Shown here: positions 43,393-52,093 of the stretch, piece after piece
Layout of the letters: every line of letters begins with the position of its first letter
Numbering within the stretch: the first letter of the stretch is position 1
NCBI RefSeq assembly: GCF_900197595.1
Contig: NZ_FZLO01000001.1
Location: 806,001-870,000, forward strand
Direction of reading: 5' to 3'
DNA: 64,000 nt
Source of the DNA: Scatolibacter rhodanostii
GTDB taxonomy: Bacteria > Bacillota > Clostridia > Oscillospirales > Acutalibacteraceae
Translations under genes and position numbers: made by a program
The notes under the pieces: model-generated
What the model was told of the DNA's origin: nothing
Database searches by the model: none
The model's input: the letters and a program-made list of their open reading frames with translations, nothing else

Positions 43393-43848
43393 ATGCGAGC
43401 GGTTATCCAACGAGTGCATCACGCTGAAATCACCATTGACCACCAAGAAAAAAGACAGATTAAAGAAGGTTTAGTTGTATTCCTAGGCGTTCTAAAGGGA
43501 GATACTGAGAACCAATCTGCTTTTTTAGCTGATAAAATTTGCAATCTACGCATTTTTGAAGATGAAAATGAAAAAATGAATTTTTCCCTTAAAGATATTA
43601 ATGGAGATATTCTGATTGTTTCTAATTTTACACTTGCTACTGACTGTGAACATGGTCGTAGGCCTTCTTTTGACCTCTCTGCCCCTTTTGCTGAGGCAAA
43701 AGCATTGTACGAGCATTTTGTCGAAGTAGTCAGAGCGCAGAACATTGTGAATGTACAGACCGGAGAGTTTGCTGCTCATATGGATGTTGATGTTAGCAAT
43801 AACGGGCCTGTTACTATTATTATTGATACCGAGAAAATCGGAAAATAG
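43393..43848 (+). CDS. dtd: D-aminoacyl-tRNA deacylase
   Basis: A 151-residue DTD-fold enzyme that removes mischarged D-amino acids from tRNA. MRAVIQRVHHAEI is the conserved start and NNGPVTI the cross-subunit GP motif. The usual SQFTL active-site motif reads SNFTL here (Gln to Asn). AGAGGA precedes ATG 43393. The next gene starts 9 nt later. Confidence 0.92.
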   Translation: MRAVIQRVHHAEITIDHQEKRQIKEGLVVFLGVLKGDTENQSAFLADKICNLRIFEDENEKMNFSLKDINGDILIVSNFTLATDCEHGRRPSFDLSAPFAEAKALYEHFVEVVRAQNIVNVQTGEFAAHMDVDVSNNGPVTIIIDTEKIGK

Positions 43849-43857
43849 GAGGCTTCT

Positions 43858-44754
43858 ATGAATCAAAATTTTATGATTACTCTCATGCATGAGTTAAATT
43901 TTCCCGAACCAGCACAGACAGAATTTGAACGATGCCTTTCTCTTTTAGAGGCGCAAGGCTACACAGATACCTTTGACGGTGCTATAGAGTTCTTCTATGA
44001 ACAAGACTTAGATTGGAAGCTAACAGAACCTCTGTTAGAAAAGCTATCTGTAGACTCACAGATTCATCGATATACCATCGATATACTGTTTTGGCTTGCC
44101 TGCTGCGAAACTCTGCGCCAAACTTTTGCAGAAGATGAGGATTCCGTTTTTTTAGAAACCATGGGCGATTTATATGCCAAAGTAATGGAATGCCATGAAG
44201 TATATGGAATTTGGGGCACTTTTGTTTCTTTTTGGTATCCTATTTTCTTTTCAAGAGATATTGTAAAATTGGGCCGTTTTGAGTATGAAAATATTATTTT
44301 TGACTATGATTTGTGCTACGAAAAAAATGGAATTACTATTCAAAAAGGTACTCCTGTTAAAAGCATTCACATTCCCTCGCACTTTGGAGCTTTAACCAAT
44401 GAAATACGTATGGATTCCTATCGCAAAGCCTACCAATATTTTGCCGATGAGCTTGAAGGTAAGCCTTTGATTTGTATTTGTCATTCTTGGCTATTACATA
44501 ACAGCACAAAAGATATACTTCCTCAAAATTCAAACATAGTCTCTTTCTATCATGATTTTGAGCTGATTGAGCAAGAAGACAAAGAGGAGTTTGATGATGC
44601 TTGGCGCGTTTTTGGTGCAACTGCCGATAAGCAGCTAGCTGAACTACCTGAAAAAACATCCATGCAAAAAGCCTATAAGCAATATTTATTAAGTGGAGGC
44701 AAAACCGGTGTAGGATTAGGCGTGCTAATTTTCGACGGTGAAAAGATTATCTAA
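43858..44754 (+). CDS. Acyltransferase-domain (GNAT-like) protein
   Basis: A 298-residue protein co-transcribed with dtd (9-nt gap, AGGAGG-like AGGAGGC upstream). The second half (about 180-235) has SIHIPSHFGALT and PLICICHSWLL, resembling the GNAT-like acyltransferase-domain proteins found in Clostridia. The N-terminal half is an alpha-helical domain with HEVYGIWGTF. No substrate can be proposed. Confidence 0.55.
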   Translation: MNQNFMITLMHELNFPEPAQTEFERCLSLLEAQGYTDTFDGAIEFFYEQDLDWKLTEPLLEKLSVDSQIHRYTIDILFWLACCETLRQTFAEDEDSVFLETMGDLYAKVMECHEVYGIWGTFVSFWYPIFFSRDIVKLGRFEYENIIFDYDLCYEKNGITIQKGTPVKSIHIPSHFGALTNEIRMDSYRKAYQYFADELEGKPLICICHSWLLHNSTKDILPQNSNIVSFYHDFELIEQEDKEEFDDAWRVFGATADKQLAELPEKTSMQKAYKQYLLSGGKTGVGLGVLIFDGEKII

Positions 44755-44767
44755 TCATCCAATAAAT

Positions 44768-44805
44768 AAAAAAGCTCTGAATCTAATATGATTCAGAGCT
44801 TTTTC
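44768..44805. terminator. Bidirectional terminator
   Basis: AAAGCTCTGAATC / GATTCAGAGCTTT with 6-nt loop between convergent genes; A-run before and T-run after. Confidence 0.85.
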
Positions 44806-45984
44806 TTATAGAAAACCTTTTTTACGTTTCTTTCGTTTATAGATAATAATGGCTATATAGGTTGCTAAAAAAGCTAAGATAATTAAAACGAGCACAACCG
44901 ATTCACCAGGACCACCCATCTTCACTTCTGCCCACAAGCGGTCCATCAAAAGACTGGTCGATTCAGGTAGATTGGTGAAAACCTCTGTTTTTTCCAGTGT
45001 TTCTTGGTCAGGATAAAAAATCGGATTCTCCACAATTTCTTCATCCATATATTCTTTGGCTGCTGATTCTGGCGTTGCATAGCCAATATAGCTTACATTT
45101 TCAGCCGAAATTTCAGGATCACAAAGAAAATTGATATAGGCTTCAGCATATTCTTTTTTTGTAGATGTTTTCGGAATACAAAGAGCATCGACGAAATAAT
45201 TTGTCCCTTCTTCGGGAATTACAAACTGAATATTATCATTGCTCTCTACCAAAATTGCAGCATCACCTGAATAATAGGGCGCAATCCAAGCTTCGCCGCC
45301 AGCCATCTTATCAAAAATCTGATCCATAACATAAGCCTGCACGAGTGGCTTTTGCTGTTTCAGCAAAGCAGCTGCTTCACCCAATTCGTTTTCATCAGTG
45401 CTGTTCATAGAATAAGAAAGCATCACCTGTGCAATCGCAAAAGAATCTCGTGGATTGTCAAACATCAATATCTTGCCTTGGTAACGGTCATCCCACAGAG
45501 AACTCCAGCTGGTTACTTCATCAATATAGTCTGTGTTATAAAATAATCCCACTACACCCCAAGTATAAGGAATGGAATAGAGATTTTCTGCATCATAATC
45601 AGGGTGTAAAAAATTCTCATCAATGTATCCCGCATTAGGGATATTGTCAAAATTCAATTCAGCAAGAAAACCCTCTTGCTTTAACTTGCCAACCATATAA
45701 TCAGAGGGAACAATGACATCGTAATCGGCACCGCCACCGGCTAACTTTGAATACAGCGATTCATTACTATCAAAGGTAGTATAATTCACTTTAATACCCG
45801 TTCGCCTTGTGAATTCTGCATTGATATCCAAAGAACCGTCTGTTCCATTGGCAATATATTCGCCCCAGTTATAGACATTAATGGTTACACCTGTATCAGG
45901 TGCAGATTCCTCTGCCTGTACAATCATCGGCATCGATAGAAAAATCACCGCTGACAATAGAAGTGCACTTACCCGCTTTTTCAT
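44806..45984 (-). CDS. potD: Spermidine/putrescine ABC transporter substrate-binding protein
   Basis: A 392-residue PotD. N-terminal signal peptide ending VQAEE, followed by INVYNWGEYIANG, the polyamine-binding-protein start; ends with an unusual hydrophobic segment VVLVLIILAFLATYIAIIIY (about 365-384) and a Lys/Arg-rich tail. There is no lipobox cysteine. The protein therefore seems anchored by a C-terminal membrane helix rather than by lipid. Start overlaps the potC stop (ATGA). Confidence 0.93.
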   Translation of the reverse strand: MKKRVSALLLSAVIFLSMPMIVQAEESAPDTGVTINVYNWGEYIANGTDGSLDINAEFTRRTGIKVNYTTFDSNESLYSKLAGGGADYDVIVPSDYMVGKLKQEGFLAELNFDNIPNAGYIDENFLHPDYDAENLYSIPYTWGVVGLFYNTDYIDEVTSWSSLWDDRYQGKILMFDNPRDSFAIAQVMLSYSMNSTDENELGEAAALLKQQKPLVQAYVMDQIFDKMAGGEAWIAPYYSGDAAILVESNDNIQFVIPEEGTNYFVDALCIPKTSTKKEYAEAYINFLCDPEISAENVSYIGYATPESAAKEYMDEEIVENPIFYPDQETLEKTEVFTNLPESTSLLMDRLWAEVKMGGPGESVVLVLIILAFLATYIAIIIYKRKKRKKGFL

Positions 45985-46793
45985 ACCTCTCCCCCTTTGG
46001 CTGCTTTTTCAGAAGGAGCTTTTTTCTGTCTGAAGTTTGCAAATAATAATAGAATCAGCACAACAGCAAACAGTAATGTCGATAATGCGTTAATTTCAGG
46101 ACTAATACGCTTTCTCGTCATAGAGTAGATATAAATTGGCAACGTTTGTGTCGTTCCACTTGTAAAATAACTGATGACAAAATCATCAATAGACAGCGTA
46201 AATGCCATTGTCGCTCCTGTAATAATACCTGACATGATCTGCGGCAAAACAACTTTCCAAAAAGATTTGAAAGGAGAACAGCCCAAATCTTGTGCCGCCT
46301 CATATAGGTTCGGATCCATCTGTCGAAGCTTGGGTAAAACAGACAAAATCACATATGGCAGACAAAAAGTGATATGTGCCATAATGAGCGTTCCCATACC
46401 AAGTGTTCTACCGTTTAAAAGAGATACAGCAAACACAAACAAAAGCATCATTGAAACACCTGTTACAATCTCAGGGTTCACCATGGGAAAGTTAGTAACA
46501 TTCATCATAATCTTGCGCCCAAGGCTCTTCATAGAGTTAATGCCAATCGCTGCTATCGTACCAAGAATAGTGGCAAAAAAGGAAGCAGAAAAAGCAATGA
46601 TTAAACTGTTTCGCAAAGCCTCCATAATTAAACGGTCTTCAAAGAGTTTGCGATACCAACGCAGCGTAAATCCACCCCAAACGCTGCGGCTCCCCGTCAC
46701 AGTGTCGTTAAAGGAATATACAATCAAAACAATGATCGGTGCATACAAGAAAAGAAAAATGAAAAAAGTATAGATTTTAGATTTCATCTTCAT
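45981..46793 (-). CDS. potC: Spermidine/putrescine ABC transporter permease PotC
   Basis: A 270-residue permease with six membrane helices and the EAA loop EAAQDLGCSPFKSFWKVVLP. Overlaps potB (ATGA) and potD, so the whole unit is translationally coupled. Confidence 0.93.
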   Translation of the reverse strand: MKMKSKIYTFFIFLFLYAPIIVLIVYSFNDTVTGSRSVWGGFTLRWYRKLFEDRLIMEALRNSLIIAFSASFFATILGTIAAIGINSMKSLGRKIMMNVTNFPMVNPEIVTGVSMMLLFVFAVSLLNGRTLGMGTLIMAHITFCLPYVILSVLPKLRQMDPNLYEAAQDLGCSPFKSFWKVVLPQIMSGIITGATMAFTLSIDDFVISYFTSGTTQTLPIYIYSMTRKRISPEINALSTLLFAVVLILLLFANFRQKKAPSEKAAKGGEV

Positions 46794-47617
46794 AGCAGCA
46801 TTCCTCCTGTATTCTCTCCGTCATCAAACTGGTTCATAATTCCCATGCAAATCAGAATAATCACCATCAGAACCAATGAGATTGCCGAACCCAAATTAGG
46901 ATTATAAGCACTGCCCAAAAATTGCATATCAATCAAATCACCAATTAAAAGGTTTGCACCCCCGCCCAACATTTTTGAAATGATAAAGGTGCTGACTGCA
47001 GGAACAAACACCATGGTAATTCCCGAAATAATACCAGGCATACTCATGGGAATAATAACTTTCAGAAAAACGCTACGCCTGTCTGCTCCTAAATCCTGTG
47101 CTGCTTCAATGACGCTGTTATCAATTTTATTGAGCACATTATAGAGCGGAAGAATCATATAAGGAATATAATTATACACCATACCAAGCACCACTGCACC
47201 GGCTGTGTTAATCATTTGCACCCTTGGCAAGCCCACTGACGCTAATAAATTGTTGATAATCCCATTGTTCTCAAGCAAAGTCATCCAAGAATACGTTCTC
47301 AAAAGAAAATTCATCCACATGGGCAGCATAACAAGCATAATCATCACATTTTGCATCTTTTCTGTGCGCTGAGAGATGATATAAGCTAAAGGATATCCCA
47401 GCACAAGGGAAATAGCTGTCGCCAATGCACCCAGCCAAATAGAGCGAATAAAGACGTTAGAGTACTCCCCTACTTGAATAATGTTTTGCAGTGTAAAAGT
47501 TCCCTGTTTATCTGTAAAAGCAAAATATCCGACCAAAATTACGGGGACAATAATAAAAATCGTCATCCAAATGGTATACGGCGCTGAAAGCATTTTTGAT
47601 TTAGACTTCATTCTCAT
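46790..47617 (-). CDS. potB: Spermidine/putrescine ABC transporter permease PotB
   Basis: A 275-residue permease with six helices and the EAA loop [20 protein letters not shown]. Its start lies within the last codons of potA (17-nt overlap; ATG 47611 is an alternative). With PotC it forms the membrane channel. Confidence 0.93.
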   Translation of the reverse strand: MRMKSKSKMLSAPYTIWMTIFIIVPVILVGYFAFTDKQGTFTLQNIIQVGEYSNVFIRSIWLGALATAISLVLGYPLAYIISQRTEKMQNVMIMLVMLPMWMNFLLRTYSWMTLLENNGIINNLLASVGLPRVQMINTAGAVVLGMVYNYIPYMILPLYNVLNKIDNSVIEAAQDLGADRRSVFLKVIIPMSMPGIISGITMVFVPAVSTFIISKMLGGGANLLIGDLIDMQFLGSAYNPNLGSAISLVLMVIILICMGIMNQFDDGENTGGMLL

Positions 47618-48740
47618 CCTCCAGTTCTGCTTCTTCTTCGAGAATCATGTCTTCTTCCATCTCGTCGCTGAAGGTACTATAGTCACCGAAGGTTCCTGAA
47701 TAATCTGATTTTTCCATAACATGAATAGCATCAGGGAGAATAGAGAGACCAATTTTTTCTCCAATAGCCTGATAAGCTGTTGACTGAATCATCCATTTAA
47801 AGCCGTCTACATCGACAATAATCTCATAATGCACACCTTTAAAGGTGACATTGGTCACTTCGCCTTTAATGTGCGACGCATCCTGCGGAACAAATGTAAT
47901 ATCTTCAGGACGAATCACCACATCAACCGGTGTATTTTTGCTAAAGCCTTTGTCTAAACAAGGGAAAAGATGTCCGGCAAAACGAACTTTAAAATCTTCT
48001 AACATCAAACCGTCTAATATGTTTGACTCACCGATAAAGTCGGCTACAAAGGCATTTTTCGGCTCATTATAAATATCTATTGGTGTTCCTATTTGCTGAA
48101 TTTCACCTCCATCCATAACCACTACTGTATCAGACATGGAAAGCGCTTCTTCTTGGTCATGTGTAACAAAAATAAAGGTAATCCCTGTCTGCTGCTGAAT
48201 TTCTTTCAGCTGCACTTGCATATCTTTACGAAGTTTCAAATCAAGAGCACCCAGCGGTTCATCTAGCAGCAATATCTTTGGTTCATTGGCAAGAGCTCTG
48301 GCAATAGCAACACGCTGTTGCTGCCCGCCAGAAAGCTGTGCAATTCCTCTATGTGCATAACCACTAAGATTTACAAGCTCTAATAATTCGACCACGGTCT
48401 TCTTAACTTCGCTCTCTTTTTTCCTTTTAATACGCATACCAAAAGCAATGTTATCGTAGACATTCAGATGTGGAAAAAGTGCATATTTTTGAAAGATTGT
48501 GTTAAGCTCGCGCTTATGCGGAGGTAAGTCGTTGATTTTGGTTTCATTAAAAAAAACATCTCCCGCTTCAGGTGTGACGAAGCCAGCTATTGTTCGCAAA
48601 ACAGTTGTCTTGCCACAGCCGGAGGGTCCAAGCAAAGTTACAAATTCACCATCGTGAATATCGAGGTTAAAACCTTTTAAAACTTGCTCTCCATCATACG
48701 AAACCGAGATGTTCTTCAAAGAAATAATAGAATGTGTCAT
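47601..48740 (-). CDS. potA: Spermidine/putrescine ABC transporter ATPase PotA
   Basis: A 379-residue ATPase: Walker [10 protein letters not shown], signature LSGGQQQR, Walker [13 protein letters not shown], switch THDQEEA, then a TOBE domain. The C-terminal 20 residues are very acidic ([20 protein letters not shown]), beyond the usual end. First gene of potABCD; AAGGGG lies 5 nt before the ATG and is part of a leader RNA stem. Confidence 0.94.
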   Translation of the reverse strand: MTHSIISLKNISVSYDGEQVLKGFNLDIHDGEFVTLLGPSGCGKTTVLRTIAGFVTPEAGDVFFNETKINDLPPHKRELNTIFQKYALFPHLNVYDNIAFGMRIKRKKESEVKKTVVELLELVNLSGYAHRGIAQLSGGQQQRVAIARALANEPKILLLDEPLGALDLKLRKDMQVQLKEIQQQTGITFIFVTHDQEEALSMSDTVVVMDGGEIQQIGTPIDIYNEPKNAFVADFIGESNILDGLMLEDFKVRFAGHLFPCLDKGFSKNTPVDVVIRPEDITFVPQDASHIKGEVTNVTFKGVHYEIIVDVDGFKWMIQSTAYQAIGEKIGLSILPDAIHVMEKSDYSGTFGDYSTFSDEMEEDMILEEEAELEDENEV

Positions 48741-48745
48741 AAAGC

Positions 48746-48857
48746 ATCCCCTTTGCGGTGGTGGCGACGAGCGCCCCTAAAGTTAGCTGCGTATTTTCTC
48801 TAGTCATTCGCAAATAACCCAGCCCCACTCTTATTAGATTTGCCCCCCGCAAAGGAT
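48746..48857 (-). promoter_or_regulatory. Candidate structured RNA enclosing the potA ribosome-binding site
   Basis: On minus, CCTTTGCGG (48855-48847) pairs with CCGCAAAGG (48758-48750) over a 88-nt interior. The 3' strand contains the AAAGG of the potA Shine-Dalgarno. Inside are GCAAAT / ATTTGC (48843-48838 with 48815-48810) and GGCG / CGCC (48775-48772 with 48766-48763) hairpins. I cannot match it to a known riboswitch class. Pairings were found by eye only. Confidence 0.5.
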
Positions 48858-48872
48858 TATACACGAATTTTT

Positions 48873-48904
48873 AAAAAAACTCGCGGCAAATGAAGTAAGG
48901 CCGC
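48873..48904 (-). terminator. Terminator-like hairpin inside the potA leader
   Basis: Minus-strand GCGGC / GCCGC with 12-nt loop, followed by GAG and seven T's, about 55-85 nt after the predicted transcription start: an attenuator or the end of a short RNA. Confidence 0.55.
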
Positions 48905-48964
48905 TTTTATACTGTCTTTTTATGAAGATAAAAAGACTTTTTTAGACGCAAACGCAATGAAGTA

Positions 48965-48993
48965 AATATACGAAAAAAAACGAGTTTTGTCAA
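48965..48993 (-). promoter_or_regulatory. Promoter of potABCD
   Basis: Minus-strand TTGACA, 17-nt spacer, TATATT; implies a leader of about 218 nt before potA. Confidence 0.75.
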
Positions 48994-49110
48994 TTGATTT
49001 TCATAAAAAGTTTAATTTTTATGAATTGAATCAAAAAATCATTTGCATTATGGTTACTTTGTTCATACTTGTTTTTTCATACTACCAATTTATCTTCTAT
49101 ATACGAAAGA

Positions 49111-49147
49111 AAAGTGAGATACTGTGTAACCAGCATCCCACTTTTTA
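49111..49147. terminator. Terminator of ugpC
   Basis: Stem AAGTGAGATACTG / CAGCATCCCACTT with mismatches, T-runs on both sides. Confidence 0.6.
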
Positions 49148-49168
49148 TAATAGAAAAGAATGATTATC

Positions 49169-50278
49169 TTAGAAAATTGCGATTTCTGTTTCTTTATCAA
49201 ACAAGTGCATTTTCTCAAGTTCAAAAGCAATCTGAATTTTGTCGCCAGATTTAGCAGTTGAAGTTGGTTCAACACGAGCTGTCAAAGCATTGCCTTCGCA
49301 GTTTAAGTACAGATATGTTTCAGCACCCATAAGTTCAGTTACTTCTACGTCAGCTCCAACATGTGCGCCGCCAACTTTCTCGATAAAGGCTGGCTCATCA
49401 TGTACATCTTCTGGACGAATACCGAAGACAACTTCTTTGCCAACGTAATCAGCAATGGTAGAACCTTCTGCTCTTACAGCTGGTACTTTGACAGTGCAAT
49501 TGCCAAAAGTAACTGTATAATCTGCACCTGATTTACCGATAGTTGCATCGATGAAGTTCATTTGTGGTGAACCCATGAAACCAGCAACAAATTCATTCAC
49601 TGGGCGCTCATATAGATTTTGAGGAGAATCGACCTGCTGAATGAAACCGTCTTTCATAACAACGATTCTGTCACCCATTGTCATAGCTTCTGTCTGATCA
49701 TGTGTAACATAGATAAAGGTTGTACCCAATCTCTTATGGAGTTTAGCAATTTCAGTTCTCATCTGTGCACGCAATTTAGCGTCCAAGTTTGAGAGCGGTT
49801 CGTCAAGAAGGAAGACTTTAGGATCACGAACGATAGCACGACCCAAAGCAACACGCTGTCTTTGTCCGCCAGACAAAGCCTTTGGTTTTCTATCAAGCAA
49901 ATGAGAAATATCTAAAACGCGAGCAGCCTCTTCAACGCGGCGCTTAATTTCATCCTTTGGTGTTTTACGCAGTTTTAGACCAAAAGCCATGTTATCAAAC
50001 ACTGTCATATGAGGATATAGCGCATAGTTCTGGAACACCATGGCGATATCTCTGTCTTTAGGAGCGATATCATTAGAAAGTGAATCACCAATATAAAGCT
50101 CACCTTTACTGATTTCTTCCAAACCAGCGATCATACGAAGGGTTGTTGACTTACCGCAGCCAGATGGTCCAACCAAAATAATGAACTCTTTGTCTGCAAT
50201 ATCCAGGTTAAAATCGGTAACTGCTGTTACGCCGCCTGAATAAATCTTATAAATATTTTTTAGTGTTACGCTTGCCAT
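49169..50278 (-). CDS. ugpC: ABC transporter ATPase of the UgpC/MsmK type
   Basis: A 369-residue sugar-type ABC ATPase: GPSGCGKST, LSGGQRQRVALGRAI, VFLLDEPLSNLD, THDQTEAMTMGDR, then a TOBE/MalK-type regulatory domain. No permease or binding-protein gene is next to it. This matches MsmK/MsiK, a shared ATPase that energises several carbohydrate importers encoded elsewhere (inference from family behaviour). Confidence 0.9.
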   Translation of the reverse strand: MASVTLKNIYKIYSGGVTAVTDFNLDIADKEFIILVGPSGCGKSTTLRMIAGLEEISKGELYIGDSLSNDIAPKDRDIAMVFQNYALYPHMTVFDNMAFGLKLRKTPKDEIKRRVEEAARVLDISHLLDRKPKALSGGQRQRVALGRAIVRDPKVFLLDEPLSNLDAKLRAQMRTEIAKLHKRLGTTFIYVTHDQTEAMTMGDRIVVMKDGFIQQVDSPQNLYERPVNEFVAGFMGSPQMNFIDATIGKSGADYTVTFGNCTVKVPAVRAEGSTIADYVGKEVVFGIRPEDVHDEPAFIEKVGGAHVGADVEVTELMGAETYLYLNCEGNALTARVEPTSTAKSGDKIQIAFELEKMHLFDKETEIAIF

Positions 50279-50468
50279 TAAATCATTCCTCCAAATTTCA
50301 GCAGTGTGTAAATCAAATTATCTAAGTTTGCTGTTTGCTGTTTTTTTGATACATTAAGTATATCAGATAAACTTCGCCATGAATAGCGATTAATTCCACA
50401 AAGATTCTCACTTACATTTATATAATTCGAATAAAACCTTACATTTAACTTAGCTTTTCCGACAAAAT

Positions 50469-51188
50469 TCATTTAAATATTTTGTCTTTCTCCTCTTTTG
50501 TCATTATTTTGCATTCTCCATAGTCTAAAGAGGTATCAAGCGGCAATTCTCCAATTTGCACTCTTTCTAATTCTATTACTGCATTACCTGTTACTTCAAA
50601 CATCCGTTTTACTTGGTGAAACTTGCCTTCTCTAATTTTCACAAAGGCATATGACCGCTCTCCCACTTTTTCTTCCCAAAGCTCTGCTGGTGCAAATTCA
50701 GTGTTCGTTTCTTTAATCCCTAGTTCAAATTTTTTTATATCATTATCCGTAATTCTTCTTTCGGTCACTGCCTTATAAAGCTTGTACACGTGTTTTTTAG
50801 GAGAAAGCATTTGATGAGCAAAATCACCGTCATCCGTGATAATCAGCAATCCTGTTGTATCTTTATCCAGCCTGCCTGCCGGAAACATCCCCTTTCGCCG
50901 CCACTGCTCCGGCAAAATATCGAGCACCGTTTGCATATGCCTGTCCTCAGTAGCACAAATTAAACCTTTTGGCTTATTCATCATAACATAAAGATATTTT
51001 TGATAGTCGACAAATTTGCCGTCAACTTTCACAGCAGTGAAACCCGGCATAATTTTTGCATCGGGTTTCACGCTGATTTCTCCATCTATTTTTACTTTTC
51101 CGCTTTTGATAAGTTTTATCGCTTCTCGGCGGCTGCCTATGTTTTGTGATGTCAAAAATTTATCTAATCTTTGCGGTTTTTCCTGCAT
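50469..51188 (-). CDS. RsuA/RluB-family pseudouridine synthase
   Basis: A 239-residue protein: N-terminal S4 RNA-binding domain (RLDKFLTSQNIGSRREAIKLI) and catalytic domain with GRLDKDTTGLLIITDDG carrying the Asp nucleophile, plus KKHVYKLYKA. The length fits the small 16S-U516 RsuA type. Start ATG 51188 has AAAGGA 7 nt upstream; the longer frame upstream reads the neighbour's low-complexity coding sequence in the wrong frame. Confidence 0.9.
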   Translation of the reverse strand: MQEKPQRLDKFLTSQNIGSRREAIKLIKSGKVKIDGEISVKPDAKIMPGFTAVKVDGKFVDYQKYLYVMMNKPKGLICATEDRHMQTVLDILPEQWRRKGMFPAGRLDKDTTGLLIITDDGDFAHQMLSPKKHVYKLYKAVTERRITDNDIKKFELGIKETNTEFAPAELWEEKVGERSYAFVKIREGKFHQVKRMFEVTGNAVIELERVQIGELPLDTSLDYGECKIMTKEEKDKIFK

Positions 51189-51213
51189 TTTATTCGTCCT
51201 TTTCTCTATGTAA

Positions 51214-51930
51214 TTAATCTGTCGGATAGGCCCCAGCATCCACCGGTGCTTCTTCAGGTGTTTCTCCGACAACTTCTGCAGCGCTATTGGCATCTTCTGC
51301 CGGTGCATCCGCTGCGTTATTATTGGGTACATTTTCGTTGGGTGCGTTTTCATTTGGTGTACTTTCAGGTGCTTGGCTAGAGGCTTCTCCGACATTGGGT
51401 GAAGGAGCTGCCTGATTTTCGGCCTCAGATGCTGCTTGGTTAGCATTGTTCTCAGACTCTTTTTGTCCATAGTGAGCACTGTTTGCCGCAAACCCATGCA
51501 TAAAACCATCTACTTTTGCACAGGCAAGATCACCGCCCAGCAATTTGCTGTCATACACTAACAGGGTTGCAAAAACCTCTGTGTCTGTCGGGTGATTATT
51601 CACCTTATATTTGTACTGTATGCATCTGAATCCAGCATAAGGTTTCAAATCGAAGCCCTGGGCTTTCTGCATATTATTATAGGTAGTATACACATCATTA
51701 AATTTTTCGGGAATCATAACTTCTCTGGTTTCTATCGGTTCTACTTCAATCGTCCAACCAAAAGACTGCAGATAAGTGACCCTTTCTTCATTGCTTGCCA
51801 ACATAACATCTGGTTTTTTCTCTGTCTGGTCTATTTTGATTTTTAACAATAAGCTTGCGCCCACAACAATTGCGGCAAGAACCAAAAAAGCCAGAATACG
51901 TTTTTTATTTGCTTTTAACGATACGACCAT
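51214..51930 (-). CDS. DUF4830 membrane-anchored protein with low-complexity tail
   Basis: A 238-residue protein: one N-terminal membrane helix (about 12-32), then a DUF4830 domain (ERVTYLQSFGWTIEVEP, MIPEKFNDVYTTYNNMQKAQ, FATLLVYDSKLLGGDL) and a 80-residue tail rich in Ala, Asn, Glu and Pro with repeats such as PNENAPNENVPNNN. Such domains are common in Oscillospiraceae; function unknown. It precedes the pseudouridine synthase by 25 nt. Confidence 0.75.
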   Translation of the reverse strand: MVVSLKANKKRILAFLVLAAIVVGASLLLKIKIDQTEKKPDVMLASNEERVTYLQSFGWTIEVEPIETREVMIPEKFNDVYTTYNNMQKAQGFDLKPYAGFRCIQYKYKVNNHPTDTEVFATLLVYDSKLLGGDLACAKVDGFMHGFAANSAHYGQKESENNANQAASEAENQAAPSPNVGEASSQAPESTPNENAPNENVPNNNAADAPAEDANSAAEVVGETPEEAPVDAGAYPTD

Positions 51931-52093
51931 CTCCACCGTTCCTCTCTGTTTTAGGATTCTGCTGCACTTTCTATTTGTGAGGTTCGCCAAAGCACCCTTT
52001 TGTGAACCGGCACATAGAAGTTTCGGATATCCCTTTGCTACTGTGCAATAATATGAAACAGAGAGGAAAGTTATGTCCTCTTTTTTTGTTTTT

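Larger units (their letters stand above)
48741..49168. other. potA leader/intergenic region, 428 nt
   Basis: On minus it holds, in order of transcription: a promoter (48965-48993), a hairpin (48914-48937), an intrinsic-terminator-like hairpin (48873-48904) and a 110-nt candidate structured element (48746-48857). The ugpC end and its terminator (49111-49147) border it. Confidence 0.6.

Noticed and set aside
48746-48857. c-di-GMP-I (GEMM) riboswitch in the potA leader
   Set aside because: Only a GGGCAAA-like stretch is reminiscent; the second conserved helix and GNRA/receptor parts are not seen.
50469-51509. A 346-residue version of the pseudouridine synthase
   Set aside because: The first 107 codons read the low-complexity tail of the upstream DUF4830 gene in another frame; the S4 domain and a good ribosome-binding site begin at ATG 51188.
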